Assembly: GCA_022824205.1 (NCBI GenBank)
Contig: JAJEAI010000016.1
Coordinates: 1 to 38,801, forward strand
DNA length: 38,801 nt
From: Candidatus Binatia bacterium
GTDB taxonomy: Bacteria; Desulfobacterota; Binatia; UBA9968; JAJDTQ01
Reading direction: 5' to 3'
A program made the position numbers and the translations under genes. This document shows positions 9,101-17,700 of this stretch, piece after piece (within the stretch, counting starts at the first letter, position 1; every line of letters begins with the position of its first letter). The notes under the pieces are model-generated. The model was not told where the DNA came from, did not search any database, and saw only the letters and a list, made by a program, of their open reading frames with translations.

Positions 9101-9433
9101 ATGGACATTCAAGAGGAAACCAGCGGATCGACGGTCGTGGTGGCGCCGAGCGGGCGCATTGACGGGTTTACCAGCCCCGAGTTGGAGAAACGCATTTCGG
9201 AGATCATCGAGCGCGGCGATCATCGCGTGCTGTTGGACTGCGCCAACATGGACTACATCAGCAGCGCCGGCCTGCGCGTGGTCCTCGTGAGCGCGAAGAA
9301 GTGCCAGCAGCAAGGCGGAAAGCTGTCCGTGTGCGCGCTCCAGCCTTCCTGCAAGTCGGTCATGGAGGTCAGCGGTTTTCTCAACATGCTCGAATACCAC
9401 GAGACCCGCGATGCCGCCCTCGCGGCAGGATAA
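9101..9433 (+). CDS. STAS-domain anti-sigma factor antagonist-like protein
   Basis: 110-aa single-domain STAS protein of the SpoIIAA/RsbV type. In that family a serine is phosphorylated by an anti-sigma kinase and the unphosphorylated form sequesters the kinase. The hallmark DYISSAGLRVVL is at residues 51-62, with S54/S55 covering the phosphorylatable position. The N-terminal strand pattern (STVVVAPSGRIDG) is typical. No anti-sigma kinase (HATPase), phosphatase or sigma factor is nearby. The next gene, a GPP34-like protein, starts only 12 bp downstream, so the two are probably co-transcribed. STAS domains also serve in lipid-transport and stressosome complexes, so the sigma-factor role is an inference. 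Confidence 0.88.
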   Translation: MDIQEETSGSTVVVAPSGRIDGFTSPELEKRISEIIERGDHRVLLDCANMDYISSAGLRVVLVSAKKCQQQGGKLSVCALQPSCKSVMEVSGFLNMLEYHETRDAALAAG

Positions 9434-9445
9434 GCCAGGGACGCC

Positions 9446-10099
9446 ATGCTGACATTCACCGAAGAAATCACGCTCTTGATGCTGGATGACGACGGCCTGT
9501 TCCTGCCCATCCGAGGCGGGGCCGTGGAGCACATCCTGATCGGCGCGGTGCTGATGGACCTGGCCTTCGCCAACCGCGTCGACACCGACCCCCAGCAACT
9601 CGTGGTCATCGACGCCACGCCCACCGGCAATCCCTTGCTGGACGGCGCGCTGGCGCGCATCGCCAACGCCGGCGAGAACCTCGACACCAAGGGCTGGGTG
9701 GAATTGCTGGCGCGGGAGCAGGCCGCCGCCATTCGCCAGCAAGTCATGGACAATCTCGTCGAACGCGGCATCATCGAGGCCAAGGACGAGCGCTTCCTGT
9801 GGGTGTTCCAGTCGCGCCGCTATCCCACCATCGACGGGCGCGTGGAACGCGGCGTCAAGCTGCGCATGGAGGACGTGCTGCTTTCCGACGACATGCCCGA
9901 TCCTCGGGACATCGCGCTGGTCTGCCTCGTCGACGCCTGCGACATCCTCGGCGACCTCTTCTCGGAGCGGGAGATGGAGCGGGTGCGCCCGCGCATCGAG
10001 CAACTGCGAAAGATGGACCTCATCGGCCGCGAGGTCGGCGCCGTCATCGCCGACATCGAGGAGTCCATCACCATGGCCATGGCCCAGGTGGCGCACTAG
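9446..10099 (+). CDS. GPP34 (GOLPH3/Vps74-like) family protein
   Basis: 217-aa predicted phosphoinositide-type membrane-surface protein. The alpha-helical fold starts with MLTFTEEITLLMLDDD, matching the bacterial GPP34 opening, followed by the repeated LIGAVLMDLAF helix and a later hairpin region RRYPTIDGR at 124-132. Eukaryotic relatives bind PI4P at the Golgi; the bacterial function is not established. No signal peptide or membrane segment is present. It lies 12 bp behind the STAS gene with a moderate CAGGGA ribosome site, so a shared transcript and possibly a functional link are likely. Confidence 0.8.
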   Translation: MLTFTEEITLLMLDDDGLFLPIRGGAVEHILIGAVLMDLAFANRVDTDPQQLVVIDATPTGNPLLDGALARIANAGENLDTKGWVELLAREQAAAIRQQVMDNLVERGIIEAKDERFLWVFQSRRYPTIDGRVERGVKLRMEDVLLSDDMPDPRDIALVCLVDACDILGDLFSEREMERVRPRIEQLRKMDLIGREVGAVIADIEESITMAMAQVAH

Positions 10100-10315
10100 C
10101 GCCCTGCCCCGGGCCGCTCAGCCAGCCCCAACCGACACCAGCCCATCGGACGTCGAGTCCGAGCACCCCGCGCGCCGCGTCCGCGAACTCGGACGAAGGC
10201 GCGCGCGTGCCTTTTCTCGTTCCCCGCGAGTTTTCTCCACCCGAGCATTAAAGTTCGATCCTCCGCCGTCGATTCGTGTTTGTGAGGGCCACGGAGTCAG
10301 GCCCAACAATCCAAC

Positions 10316-10321
10316 AGGAGG
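10316..10321 (+). promoter_or_regulatory. Strong Shine-Dalgarno AGGAGG for the cysteine-rich peptide
   Basis: A perfect AGGAGG lies 9 nt upstream of ATG 10331. It is one of the best ribosome sites in the window. It is the main evidence that this low-complexity reading frame, rather than its shadow frames, is translated. Confidence 0.8.
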
Positions 10322-10330
10322 ACACAACGG

Positions 10331-10576
10331 ATGCAACTCATCGATAGCCCCGTTGGTGAACGGAACCCCATCGCCATCCCATGGCGGCTCGACCCCCGGG
10401 AGGACGAGTTGGACGTGGAAATCCACGGCTGTGGTTGCGGGTGTGGGTCCAATTGCGCGTGCGCGTGTGACTGCGCGTGTGCGTGCGCGTGTAGCTGCGA
10501 CTGTCAATGTGGCGCCTGTGCGTGTTCGAGCTGCGATAGCGGCGCCGAAGCGGATACCGGGAACAGTCTGTCCTGA
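10331..10576 (+). CDS. Cysteine-rich CxCxC peptide, candidate RiPP precursor or metal-binding peptide
   Basis: 81-aa protein in two parts. Residues 1-33 form a cysteine-free, acidic leader-like segment (ending DELDVEIHG). Residues 34-68 hold 16 cysteines at 34, 36, 38, 42, 44, 46, 48, 50, 52, 54, 56, 58, 60, 63, 65 and 68. Between C42 and C60 every second residue is Cys, spaced by Ala, Asp, Ser or Gln. The tail (69-81) is Cys-free. There is no Sec signal and no GG cleavage motif. Genes for a HlyD adaptor and a 2-oxoglutarate oxygenase follow on the same strand, fitting a ribosomally made peptide that is modified and exported. A metallothionein-like metal binder is the main alternative. I know of no named family with this exact pattern. 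Confidence 0.75.
   Translation: MQLIDSPVGERNPIAIPWRLDPREDELDVEIHGCGCGCGSNCACACDCACACACSCDCQCGACACSSCDSGAEADTGNSLS
10430..10534 (+). repeat. Low-complexity TGY-GCG repeat coding the CxCxC core
   Basis: The codons for C34 to C68 alternate TGC/TGT with mostly GCG, giving a near-tandem array of GCGTGC and GCGTGT hexamers. Such arrays are prone to slipped-strand expansion or contraction in multiples of two codons. Core length could therefore vary between strains, and assembly errors are possible. Confidence 0.7.
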
Positions 10577-10597
10577 TCCCGGGACCGCGGTCAGGAC

Positions 10598-10633
10598 GGA
10601 CGGGCAAGTGAACGTGTCGTTTCTTGCCCGTCC
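10598..10633 (+). terminator. Hairpin between the Cys-rich peptide and HlyD genes (possible attenuator)
   Basis: The 11-bp arms 10598-10608 and 10623-10633 pair perfectly (GGACGGGCAAG with CTTGCCCGTCC) around a 14-nt loop. A smaller 7-bp hairpin (10570-10576 with 10591-10597) lies just upstream over the peptide stop codon. There is no U-tract. The position suggests partial termination or an mRNA-stabilising element that would keep the peptide message above that of the downstream genes. Confidence 0.45.
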
Positions 10634-10699
10634 CTTCCGCGACCGGCCTCCGCCATCGCGTACCGCCGCCGAAGGACGACTCTTCCCGGGGACCCGTCG

Positions 10700-12043
10700 A
10701 TGAACAAGACGCATCATACCGACATGCTCCTGCTCGTGGCGTTGTGTGTCTTTCTCGTGGGCACGCTCACGTGGGCCTCGGTGGCGGAGGTGGAGCTGGC
10801 GGCGGTGGCGCCGGGACGCATCGTTCCCACCGGTCAGGTCAAGGTGATCCGCTCCTTCGAGGTTGGGAAGATCCGGCGCATCGCCGTGGAGGAAGGAAGC
10901 CCGGTCCGGCACGACGACGTCCTCATCGAGTTCGACACGACGCTGGTGGACGCCGAAATCTCCAAGCGCACGGCCGAGCTCCAGACCCGGTCGGTGGAGG
11001 CTGCGCGGCTGGAGGCGCTCGTGGCCTGGCGCGAGAACCGGACCTTCCGTCCGCCCAGCGGCGCTCCGCCGGAGATCGTCTCCATCAACGAAGCGCTCCT
11101 GGCGGATCAGATTGCGTCTCACCGCGCGCACCTGCGGGAGCTCGACAACCGCATGGCCGAGCGGCGGGCGCAGATCCGGACCCTGGAGGCCGCCCTGGCC
11201 AAGCATCGCAGGCTGCTGCCCTTCCTGCGTGAGCGAAGCGCCATGCGCGAAACCCTGTACCGCAAGAACCACGGTTCGCGGCTCGCCTTCATCGACGAAC
11301 AGGAACGCCTGGTGGAGATGGAGGGAAACATGGCGTTGCGCCAGCGGGAACTGGACGAGGCCAGGGCGGGGTTGGCGGCGATCCGGTCGCAAAGGCAGAG
11401 GACGGTCTCGGAGTTCTACCGCGAGCGCCGCGCGGCCCTGGCAATGCTACGCGAAAGGATCCTGGTGCTGCGGGAAGACATTCGCCAGGCCCGCGAACTT
11501 CGCGCGCGCCACACCCTGCGCGCTCCGGTGGACGGGGTGGTTCAGGACCTCGCGGTGCATACGGAGGACGGCATGGTGGAGCCCGGCGCCCGGCTCATGG
11601 TGATCGTGCCCCGCGACGCCGGCATCCAGGTGGAGGCCTTCATCGCCAACGCCGACATCGGCTTCGTCAAGCCCGGCCAACGGGTCACGCTCAAGGTGGC
11701 GACCTTCGACTTCCGCCGCTACGGCGCCATCGAGGGGACGGTGCGCCACATCGGCAAGGACGCCGTGAACGCGGGCGCCCAGGACGGAAACTCGGGGTTC
11801 CCGAGCGCGGCGGGCGGCCCGGCGGCCACGTCGGCAGCCGCGACCGGAGCCGCCCAGGGAGGCCCCGCGTTCAAGGCCCTCATCGACCTCGACCAGACCT
11901 ACATGGAAGTGGAGGGCCGGAAGATCGGTCTGTTGCCCGGCATGTCTTCGGAGGCCGCGGTCATACTGGGCAAACAGCGCCTCATCGAATACTTCCTGCA
12001 GCCCCTTCGGGGCTACCGGCAGGACGCATTCCGGGAGAAGTGA
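10700..12043 (+). CDS. HlyD-family periplasmic adaptor (membrane fusion protein)
   Basis: 447-aa adaptor of type I secretion or HlyD-like export systems, linking an inner-membrane transporter to an outer-membrane channel. One N-terminal membrane segment (about 8-27) is followed by a biotinyl-lipoyl half (about 32-72, APGRIVPTGQVKVI...), a long alpha-helical coiled-coil region (roughly 75-275), and the second lipoyl half plus beta-barrel beginning APVDGVVQDL. An Ala/Gly/Ser-rich low-complexity insert lies near 355-390, unusual for the family. It starts 123 bp after the Cys-rich peptide gene and ends 2 bp before the preferred oxygenase start. No ABC transporter or TolC-like protein is in the window, so the transporter partner must be elsewhere. 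Confidence 0.9.
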   Translation: MNKTHHTDMLLLVALCVFLVGTLTWASVAEVELAAVAPGRIVPTGQVKVIRSFEVGKIRRIAVEEGSPVRHDDVLIEFDTTLVDAEISKRTAELQTRSVEAARLEALVAWRENRTFRPPSGAPPEIVSINEALLADQIASHRAHLRELDNRMAERRAQIRTLEAALAKHRRLLPFLRERSAMRETLYRKNHGSRLAFIDEQERLVEMEGNMALRQRELDEARAGLAAIRSQRQRTVSEFYRERRAALAMLRERILVLREDIRQARELRARHTLRAPVDGVVQDLAVHTEDGMVEPGARLMVIVPRDAGIQVEAFIANADIGFVKPGQRVTLKVATFDFRRYGAIEGTVRHIGKDAVNAGAQDGNSGFPSAAGGPAATSAAATGAAQGGPAFKALIDLDQTYMEVEGRKIGLLPGMSSEAAVILGKQRLIEYFLQPLRGYRQDAFREK

Positions 12044-12045
12044 GA

Positions 12046-13038
12046 ATGCTCCACGATACGATTGCCTTTTCCACCGATTCAAGCACGCGAGAGTTCCCGC
12101 GGGCATCCGACCCCGCGGCCTGGACGCCGGCCGACCTCGGACGGTCGCCCGGGTGGTTGCATGATTTCACGCCGAACGAACTGACGGAGTTGTCGGCGCT
12201 GTCCCGGGCCGCCCGTCGAGGCGAATCCGCCTCGGTGCCGGATGGTTCCTTCCTGGCCTGGCAGATGGCGCGCACCGGGCGGGAGCTGCGATCGGGCGTG
12301 GGTGTCCGGATCCTGCGCGGGCTGCCGGTTGAGGCGACGACGCCACGGGAGGCGGGCATGGCGTTCATGGCTCTGAGCCGGCGTCTGGGCGAGCCCATGG
12401 AACAGTCCAGAGGGGTCACCCTCGCACACGTGCGCGCGGACGAGGAAAACAATCCGCAGGGTCTGGGGTTCCGTGCGGCCGGGACCCTTCCCTTCCACGC
12501 CGACCTCGAAGACGTGATCGGGTTTCTGTGCCTGCGCGCCGCCCGTTGCGGCGGCACGCGGCGGTTCGCCAGCGCGGCCACGGTCTACAACATCCTGGCG
12601 ACCGACCATCCGGATCAACTGCGCGTTCTCACCCGCCCCTTCCACGTGGCGCTGCAGCAGCCTCATCCGGACCACGGGCATTCCTGGACCCGGCTGCCGT
12701 TCGTCAGCGTCCGCGACGGCGTCTTCAACGCCTGCGCCTATCCGGTACACATCAAGCGCGCGCAGAGACTCACCGGGGTCCCCGCGTTGACCGCGGCGCA
12801 GAGTCGGGCACTGGAGGTCTTCAACCAGGTGGCGGACCGAGTGGCGGTTTCACTGGAGCTTCGGCCCGGGGACTTCGAGTACTTCAACAACCACGTGGTG
12901 CTGCATTCGCGCACGCGGTTCACCGGCGACGGCTCCCAGCGCCATCTCCTGAGAGTCTGGCTCTCCATGGCGGACTTCAGGCCCCTCGACCCGGAACATC
13001 CGATACGTCTCCGGCGCCGTCCTTCCGTCAGTCGTTGA
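12046..13038 (+). CDS. TauD/TfdA-like Fe(II)/2-oxoglutarate-dependent oxygenase
   Basis: 330-aa member of the clavaminate synthase/TauD fold. The iron-binding facial triad is visible: H151 and D153 in PFHADLEDV, and distal H287 in NNHVVLHSRTRF; R303 in LLRVWLS fits the 2-oxoglutarate-binding arginine. Such enzymes hydroxylate, desaturate or halogenate small molecules and amino-acid side chains. ATG 12046 has GGGAG 8 nt upstream. GTG 12040 would overlap the HlyD stop as GTGA but has poor spacing. Tight coupling to the HlyD gene and nearness to the Cys-rich peptide suggest it may tailor that peptide; this is inference. Its 3' end overlaps the convergent eutA by 11 bp. Confidence 0.87.
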   Translation: MLHDTIAFSTDSSTREFPRASDPAAWTPADLGRSPGWLHDFTPNELTELSALSRAARRGESASVPDGSFLAWQMARTGRELRSGVGVRILRGLPVEATTPREAGMAFMALSRRLGEPMEQSRGVTLAHVRADEENNPQGLGFRAAGTLPFHADLEDVIGFLCLRAARCGGTRRFASAATVYNILATDHPDQLRVLTRPFHVALQQPHPDHGHSWTRLPFVSVRDGVFNACAYPVHIKRAQRLTGVPALTAAQSRALEVFNQVADRVAVSLELRPGDFEYFNNHVVLHSRTRFTGDGSQRHLLRVWLSMADFRPLDPEHPIRLRRRPSVSR

Positions 13039-14611
13039 CCAGAAGCTGGCCCCGGCCCCATTCCTCGTGGCGGAAGATGAGGGACTTGATCACCACCGGC
13101 ACCGCCTTGGCGTCCGGCAACTCCTCGCCGATGTCGACGAAGTCGAAGTCCTTGAGGTCGATGCCGTCGATGGAGATGACTCCGGCTCCGGGGAGTATCT
13201 CCTTGTCGATGATGTTGCCCACGAGCTTGGCGATGTCCGCATCGAACACCAGCACGAGGTGCTGTCCCCGGCGCAGGTGCTCGCGCATGCCCTCCACCAC
13301 TCCGGTGGCCAGGGTCTTGATGAGGGGATAGGAGGGGCCCAGGTCCCAGTGGAGCGCCAGCGCCGCGCCGCGGTCGCCGTCGGTCATGTCGAAGCGCTGG
13401 AGCGCGCTCTCGATGGAACCGCGCACGTCCTCCGTCGTGAGCGGCTCGGTCTGGCGGAAATGCGGCGTGATCACCTGCAGGTTCCGCAGCGGCAGGACCG
13501 AATCGTCGGAAAGGAAGATGGTGTTGCCGCTCACCTGCACGGTGTACTGCGACGCGCCGATGACCGTGGCGCGGATGCGCACGTCGGGCTCCTTGAACCG
13601 CCACGACTCACGGGTGGACAAGTCCACCGCGCCCGCGCGGATCTTCCGCCCCACGTGGTTGCCCAGGTCCCCCTTGTCCTCGGTCTCGTAGCCGTAGATG
13701 TACTCCGATACGCCGCCGGAGAACTGGAGGGTGTGGATCGGCCCCCGGTAGGACAACGCCGGCGTGAGCATCAGCTCCTGGGTCAGGGGTGACAGCGGTC
13801 CGCGTCCCAGCACCTCCAGCAGACAACCGCTCAAAGTGCCGGCCATGCGCTCCTTGTCGGCGTCCGCCAACGTTTGGCCCAAGGCCAGCGAAAGGCCGCC
13901 GGCCGCGCCGATGCGCGCGCCCGCGTCCTCCAGCCGGTTGATCCGCTGCCCGGCGTCCAGCGCCACCAGCCGCGCGCCCACCTCGAGCGCCGCGGTGTCC
14001 ACCACCCGTCCGCCGCGGGTGACGGCGATCTTGCTGGTGCCGCCGCCCACGTCCACGTTCATGCACGCGACGTCCTCGTTCCGGTTGGACAACTCCACCG
14101 CGCCGGAGCCGTAGGCGGCCAGGATCGCCTCGAGGTTGTGCCCGGCGGTGGCGCACACGAACTTGCCCGCCTCCTCCGAGAACAGGGCCGCGATGGCTTC
14201 CGCGTTCTTCTTCTTGGCCGCCTCGCCGGTGACGATCAGGGCGCCGGTGTCTATGTCCCGCGGCGTAAGGCCCGCGAGCGCGTAGGCGTCATGGATGAAG
14301 TCGTTGAGCTTCTCCGTATCGATGGTGAGCTTGTCCACGTACGGGGTCAGCAGGATCGGCGACTCGTAGACGATATCGCGGCTCACCACCACGAAGCGGC
14401 TCGACAGGGAGATGCCCTGGCGGCGCAGCAGCAGCCTGGAGAAGATGAGATGGGACGTGGACGAGCCGATGTCGATGCCGACCGAGGTCAGCGAGATGCG
14501 CTCGGACCGCCACATGGGGTGGTCTTCATCGGGCAGCGGCGCGTCGTCGTGATCGTGGTCTTCATGTCCTTCGTGACAGAGGCGAGGCAACTCGGCGGAA
14601 TCGCGATCCAT
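13028..14611 (-). CDS. eutA: EutA-like ethanolamine ammonia-lyase reactivating factor
   Basis: 527-aa ASKHA-fold chaperone-type ATPase. EutA frees inactivated cobalamin from ethanolamine ammonia-lyase so that fresh adenosylcobalamin can bind. Family motifs present: phosphate-1 VGIDIGSSTS at 44-53, VTGEAAKKKNAEA, phosphate-2 VDVGGGTSK, and the adenosine-side FSGGVSEYIYG. Residues 1-35 form an extension not needed for the fold, rich in His and Asp (H13, H16, H19, H21, H31), which could bind metal. ATG 14611 has AAAGGA upstream. No eutB, eutC, microcompartment or cobalamin gene lies in the window, so the client enzyme is elsewhere or different. It is transcribed divergently from the DUF4175 gene. 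Confidence 0.85.
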   Translation of the reverse strand: MDRDSAELPRLCHEGHEDHDHDDAPLPDEDHPMWRSERISLTSVGIDIGSSTSHLIFSRLLLRRQGISLSSRFVVVSRDIVYESPILLTPYVDKLTIDTEKLNDFIHDAYALAGLTPRDIDTGALIVTGEAAKKKNAEAIAALFSEEAGKFVCATAGHNLEAILAAYGSGAVELSNRNEDVACMNVDVGGGTSKIAVTRGGRVVDTAALEVGARLVALDAGQRINRLEDAGARIGAAGGLSLALGQTLADADKERMAGTLSGCLLEVLGRGPLSPLTQELMLTPALSYRGPIHTLQFSGGVSEYIYGYETEDKGDLGNHVGRKIRAGAVDLSTRESWRFKEPDVRIRATVIGASQYTVQVSGNTIFLSDDSVLPLRNLQVITPHFRQTEPLTTEDVRGSIESALQRFDMTDGDRGAALALHWDLGPSYPLIKTLATGVVEGMREHLRRGQHLVLVFDADIAKLVGNIIDKEILPGAGVISIDGIDLKDFDFVDIGEELPDAKAVPVVIKSLIFRHEEWGRGQLLVND

Positions 14612-14744
14612 TCTAGAGGGTTCCTTTCGGGGAATGCGGCAAAACATGGGTACTACCACAAGCCCCGGCGGCTCGCCAGTTGAAGCGGGCACGGCGTGTG
14701 CGTCAACGAGACCGCGAGCGTGCCGGGACGGGGGGCGGAATCGC

Positions 14745-14772
14745 TTGTCAAACCGGGAAAAAACTCTACAAT
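14745..14772 (+). promoter_or_regulatory. Sigma70-type promoter for the DUF4175-MoxR unit
   Basis: A -35 box TTGTCA (14745-14750) and a -10 box TACAAT (14767-14772) are separated by 16 bp; each matches the consensus at five of six positions. Transcription would start near 14779, about 16 bp before the TTG start of the DUF4175 gene. The following CACGG/CCGTG bases can form a small hairpin. Confidence 0.65.
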
Positions 14773-14794
14773 GATTCCCACGGCCGGACCGTGA

Positions 14795-17700
14795 TTGGCG
14801 CGCGTGGAATCAAGCACCGCCCTCAAGGTCGACGACATCTTCGAGTCGCGCCGGGAAGGGGAACCTCCGTTGTACGAAGAAGAATACCGTCCGATAGACG
14901 ATTTCCTGCGGAGGTTCGTGGCCCGGTTCAGAAACGTCGAGGGCCTGGAGGCGCTTTGCCTGACCGCCACCGCCCTGGCGGTGCTGGCCGCCCTGGGCGT
15001 CGGCGTCGACCTTTTGAAGGAGCGGCTGCCCTACGCACCCTTGGTCTTCAGCGTTCTGTCCATCGTGACGCTGCTGTGCCTGGCGGGCTTCACGCTGTAT
15101 TCGTTCCTGCGCGATCACAGCCTGGCGTGGGCGGCGCGCGCCATCGAACGGCAACGTCCGGAACTGCGCAACAACCTGATCAACTCGCTCCAGCTCTACC
15201 CGCAAGTCGCGGATCCGGGAAGAGCCACGGGGGTCTCGACCCCGATGATCCTCGCGCTCATCCGTCAGACCCGCGGACAGATCGGTTCCCTGGAGCCGAC
15301 GGAACTGGTGGATGTCCGGCCGCTCCGGGCCAAGGCGCGCCTGCTGGCGCTGGCGGCGGTTCCGGTCATCGCGCTGGCACTGTGGCATCCGGGGTTCCCC
15401 GCGCGCACCCTGGCGCTGGTGGCGCACCCCCTGGAGCATCTGCCTCCCGCGGACATCTTCATCCAGGTCGTAACCCGTGACCTGCGCGTGATCCGCGGCA
15501 CCGCGGTTTCGGTGGAGGCCGTTACCTCGGGCGCCCAGCCGGAGGTCGTGGAACTGGTCTTCAAGCGCGTGCCCGCCACGGCGGGGAACGAAGACGCGGC
15601 GGCCCAAGCCGTTGCCATGAACGCCGGCGAAGCCAACCGCTACGCGGCTGTGCTACCCGAGGTCACGGAGGACCTGGACTACCGCGTGGTGACCGGGCCC
15701 TTCGCTTCGCCCTGGTACCGGATCACGGCGGTGGACCGTCCGGCCGTCACCGGCCTCAAGGTCACCCTCTATCCCCCCCACTACACCGGCCTGCCCGACC
15801 AGACCTTCACGGGTGGCAACGTGCGCGGCATCAAGGGCTCCACGCTGAGCTTCTCCGCCACCGCCAACAAGGCCATGGCCGGCGCCGTGGTGGCCCTGGA
15901 CGACGGCCGGGAGGTGCCGCTCGATGTCACCGGCAACCTGGCCCAGGGAAGCCTCGTGCTGTTCCGCTCGCAGCGATACCGCATCCGCATCGAGGACGCC
16001 TTCGGCTTCGGGAATTTGCCGATTCCCTACGCGATGCACGCAATGCCCGACGGCTTTCCCGTGGTGGAACTGCTGAAGCCCACGGAAGACCTGGAGGTGA
16101 ACGGCGACGAACGGATCGCCCTGGAATACCGCGCGAACGATGACTACGGCCTCCAGGAGGTCACGCTGGTGGCCACCATCGGCGAGCGCGAGGAGCGCAT
16201 CCCGGTGTGGCGTGCCGAACTGACCCGGGAACTCCAGGAGACCTTCATCTGGGACCTCGACGGCATGGGCCTGGATGAGGGCGACGTAGTGGTCTACCAC
16301 GTCGAGGTGCTGGACAACGACACCATCTCGGGTCCCAAGCTGGGCAAGTCGCGGCCGCTGAGCCTGCGCCTCAAGAACCTCAAGGCGGAGCACCGTCAGG
16401 TCGCCGAGATGATCCGCGACATCTCGGACAAGATGGTGGATCTTTTGGGCGACCACCTGGAGGCGCCGCCGGACCAACCGCCCGCCGGCGAGCAGGCGGC
16501 CGAACAGCCGATGGAGGCGCCGGTGGAGCGGCTCGCCGAAGGTCTCGACCGGATGATGCAACGCGTGGACGAGGCGATGCGGCGCACGCGCGAGGACCGC
16601 ATCAGCGACTTCGCCACATGGTCCGACCTGGAGACCCTGAAGCGCAACCTCCAGCATGCGCGCGAAGACCTGGTGGACCGGATGCGCCAGGCAGCGTCGC
16701 CCGACGAGCGCGAGCGCGCCCATGACGACATGGCCACCGAGCTGGAACGGCTCTCCATGCTGAGCGAGGACGTGAGCCGGCGGCTGACGGGCCAGGACAT
16801 GGCCGCCACCGCGCGCGACATGGTCAAGAACCAGGAGAGATTCCTCGACTCGCTGGAGAAGCTGCGGAGCGGCAACAAGGAGCTCGACAAAGTACTTGAG
16901 GAGTTGTCCAAGCTGGCGCAGCAGATGCAGGAGCTTCAGGCCTCCCTGGCACAGTTCGCCCGCCAGATGCCCAACGAGTTCGTCAACCCGTCGTCCATGC
17001 GCAACATGCCGTTCTCCGACATGCGCTCCATGATGGAGCAGATCCGCCAGAAGCTGCAGGAAGGCGACATCCAGGGCGCGCTGCAGTTGGCACGGGAGAT
17101 GTTCAACCAGATGGCGCAGTTGGCGGCCATGCTGCGCAGCGGACAGCAACAGGCCCAGGGCAACATGATGTCGCGCATGCAGGGGGCCATGAGTCAGTCC
17201 GGCAACGAGCTGATGGAGATCCTTCAGGAACAGCAGGACATCCTTCTGGGAACCGAGCGCACCCACAAGGAGATCGCCGGCAAGATCGAGGAGATCCGCG
17301 AACGGGCGACCCAGGCGCTGGCGGAGGGTGCACGGACCGACCTGGCGGTGCTGGAGCATCTGCTGGCCGCCCCCGACCTGGAAAGCGACCGGCAACGCAC
17401 CCCGGCCGAACGGGAGCGCAACGAGGCCATCCGCGGGCTGCTGACGGGACTGCGCGACATGCTGAAGAACCGCGACTTCGACACGCTCTCCAAACGGCTC
17501 GGACCGACCGCCGAAGAGCTGGCGGGCATGGGCGAGCTGGACGAGGCCCAGGGGGCCGCCCTGGCCATGATGACGGAAATCGCGCGTGCCTACGACGCCA
17601 TCGCCGGCCTCCCCGAGCCCGACCTCACTCCGGAGCAGAAGGAAGCCACGCGGTCGCTGGCCACCCGCGAGGACGTGCTGGAACGCCGCACCCAGGACCT

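Noticed and set aside
10338-10703. Thr/Arg/His-rich and Arg/Val-rich frames across the Cys-rich core
   Set aside because: They arise from the same TGY-GCG array in other frames; only the CxC frame has AGGAGG at proper spacing.
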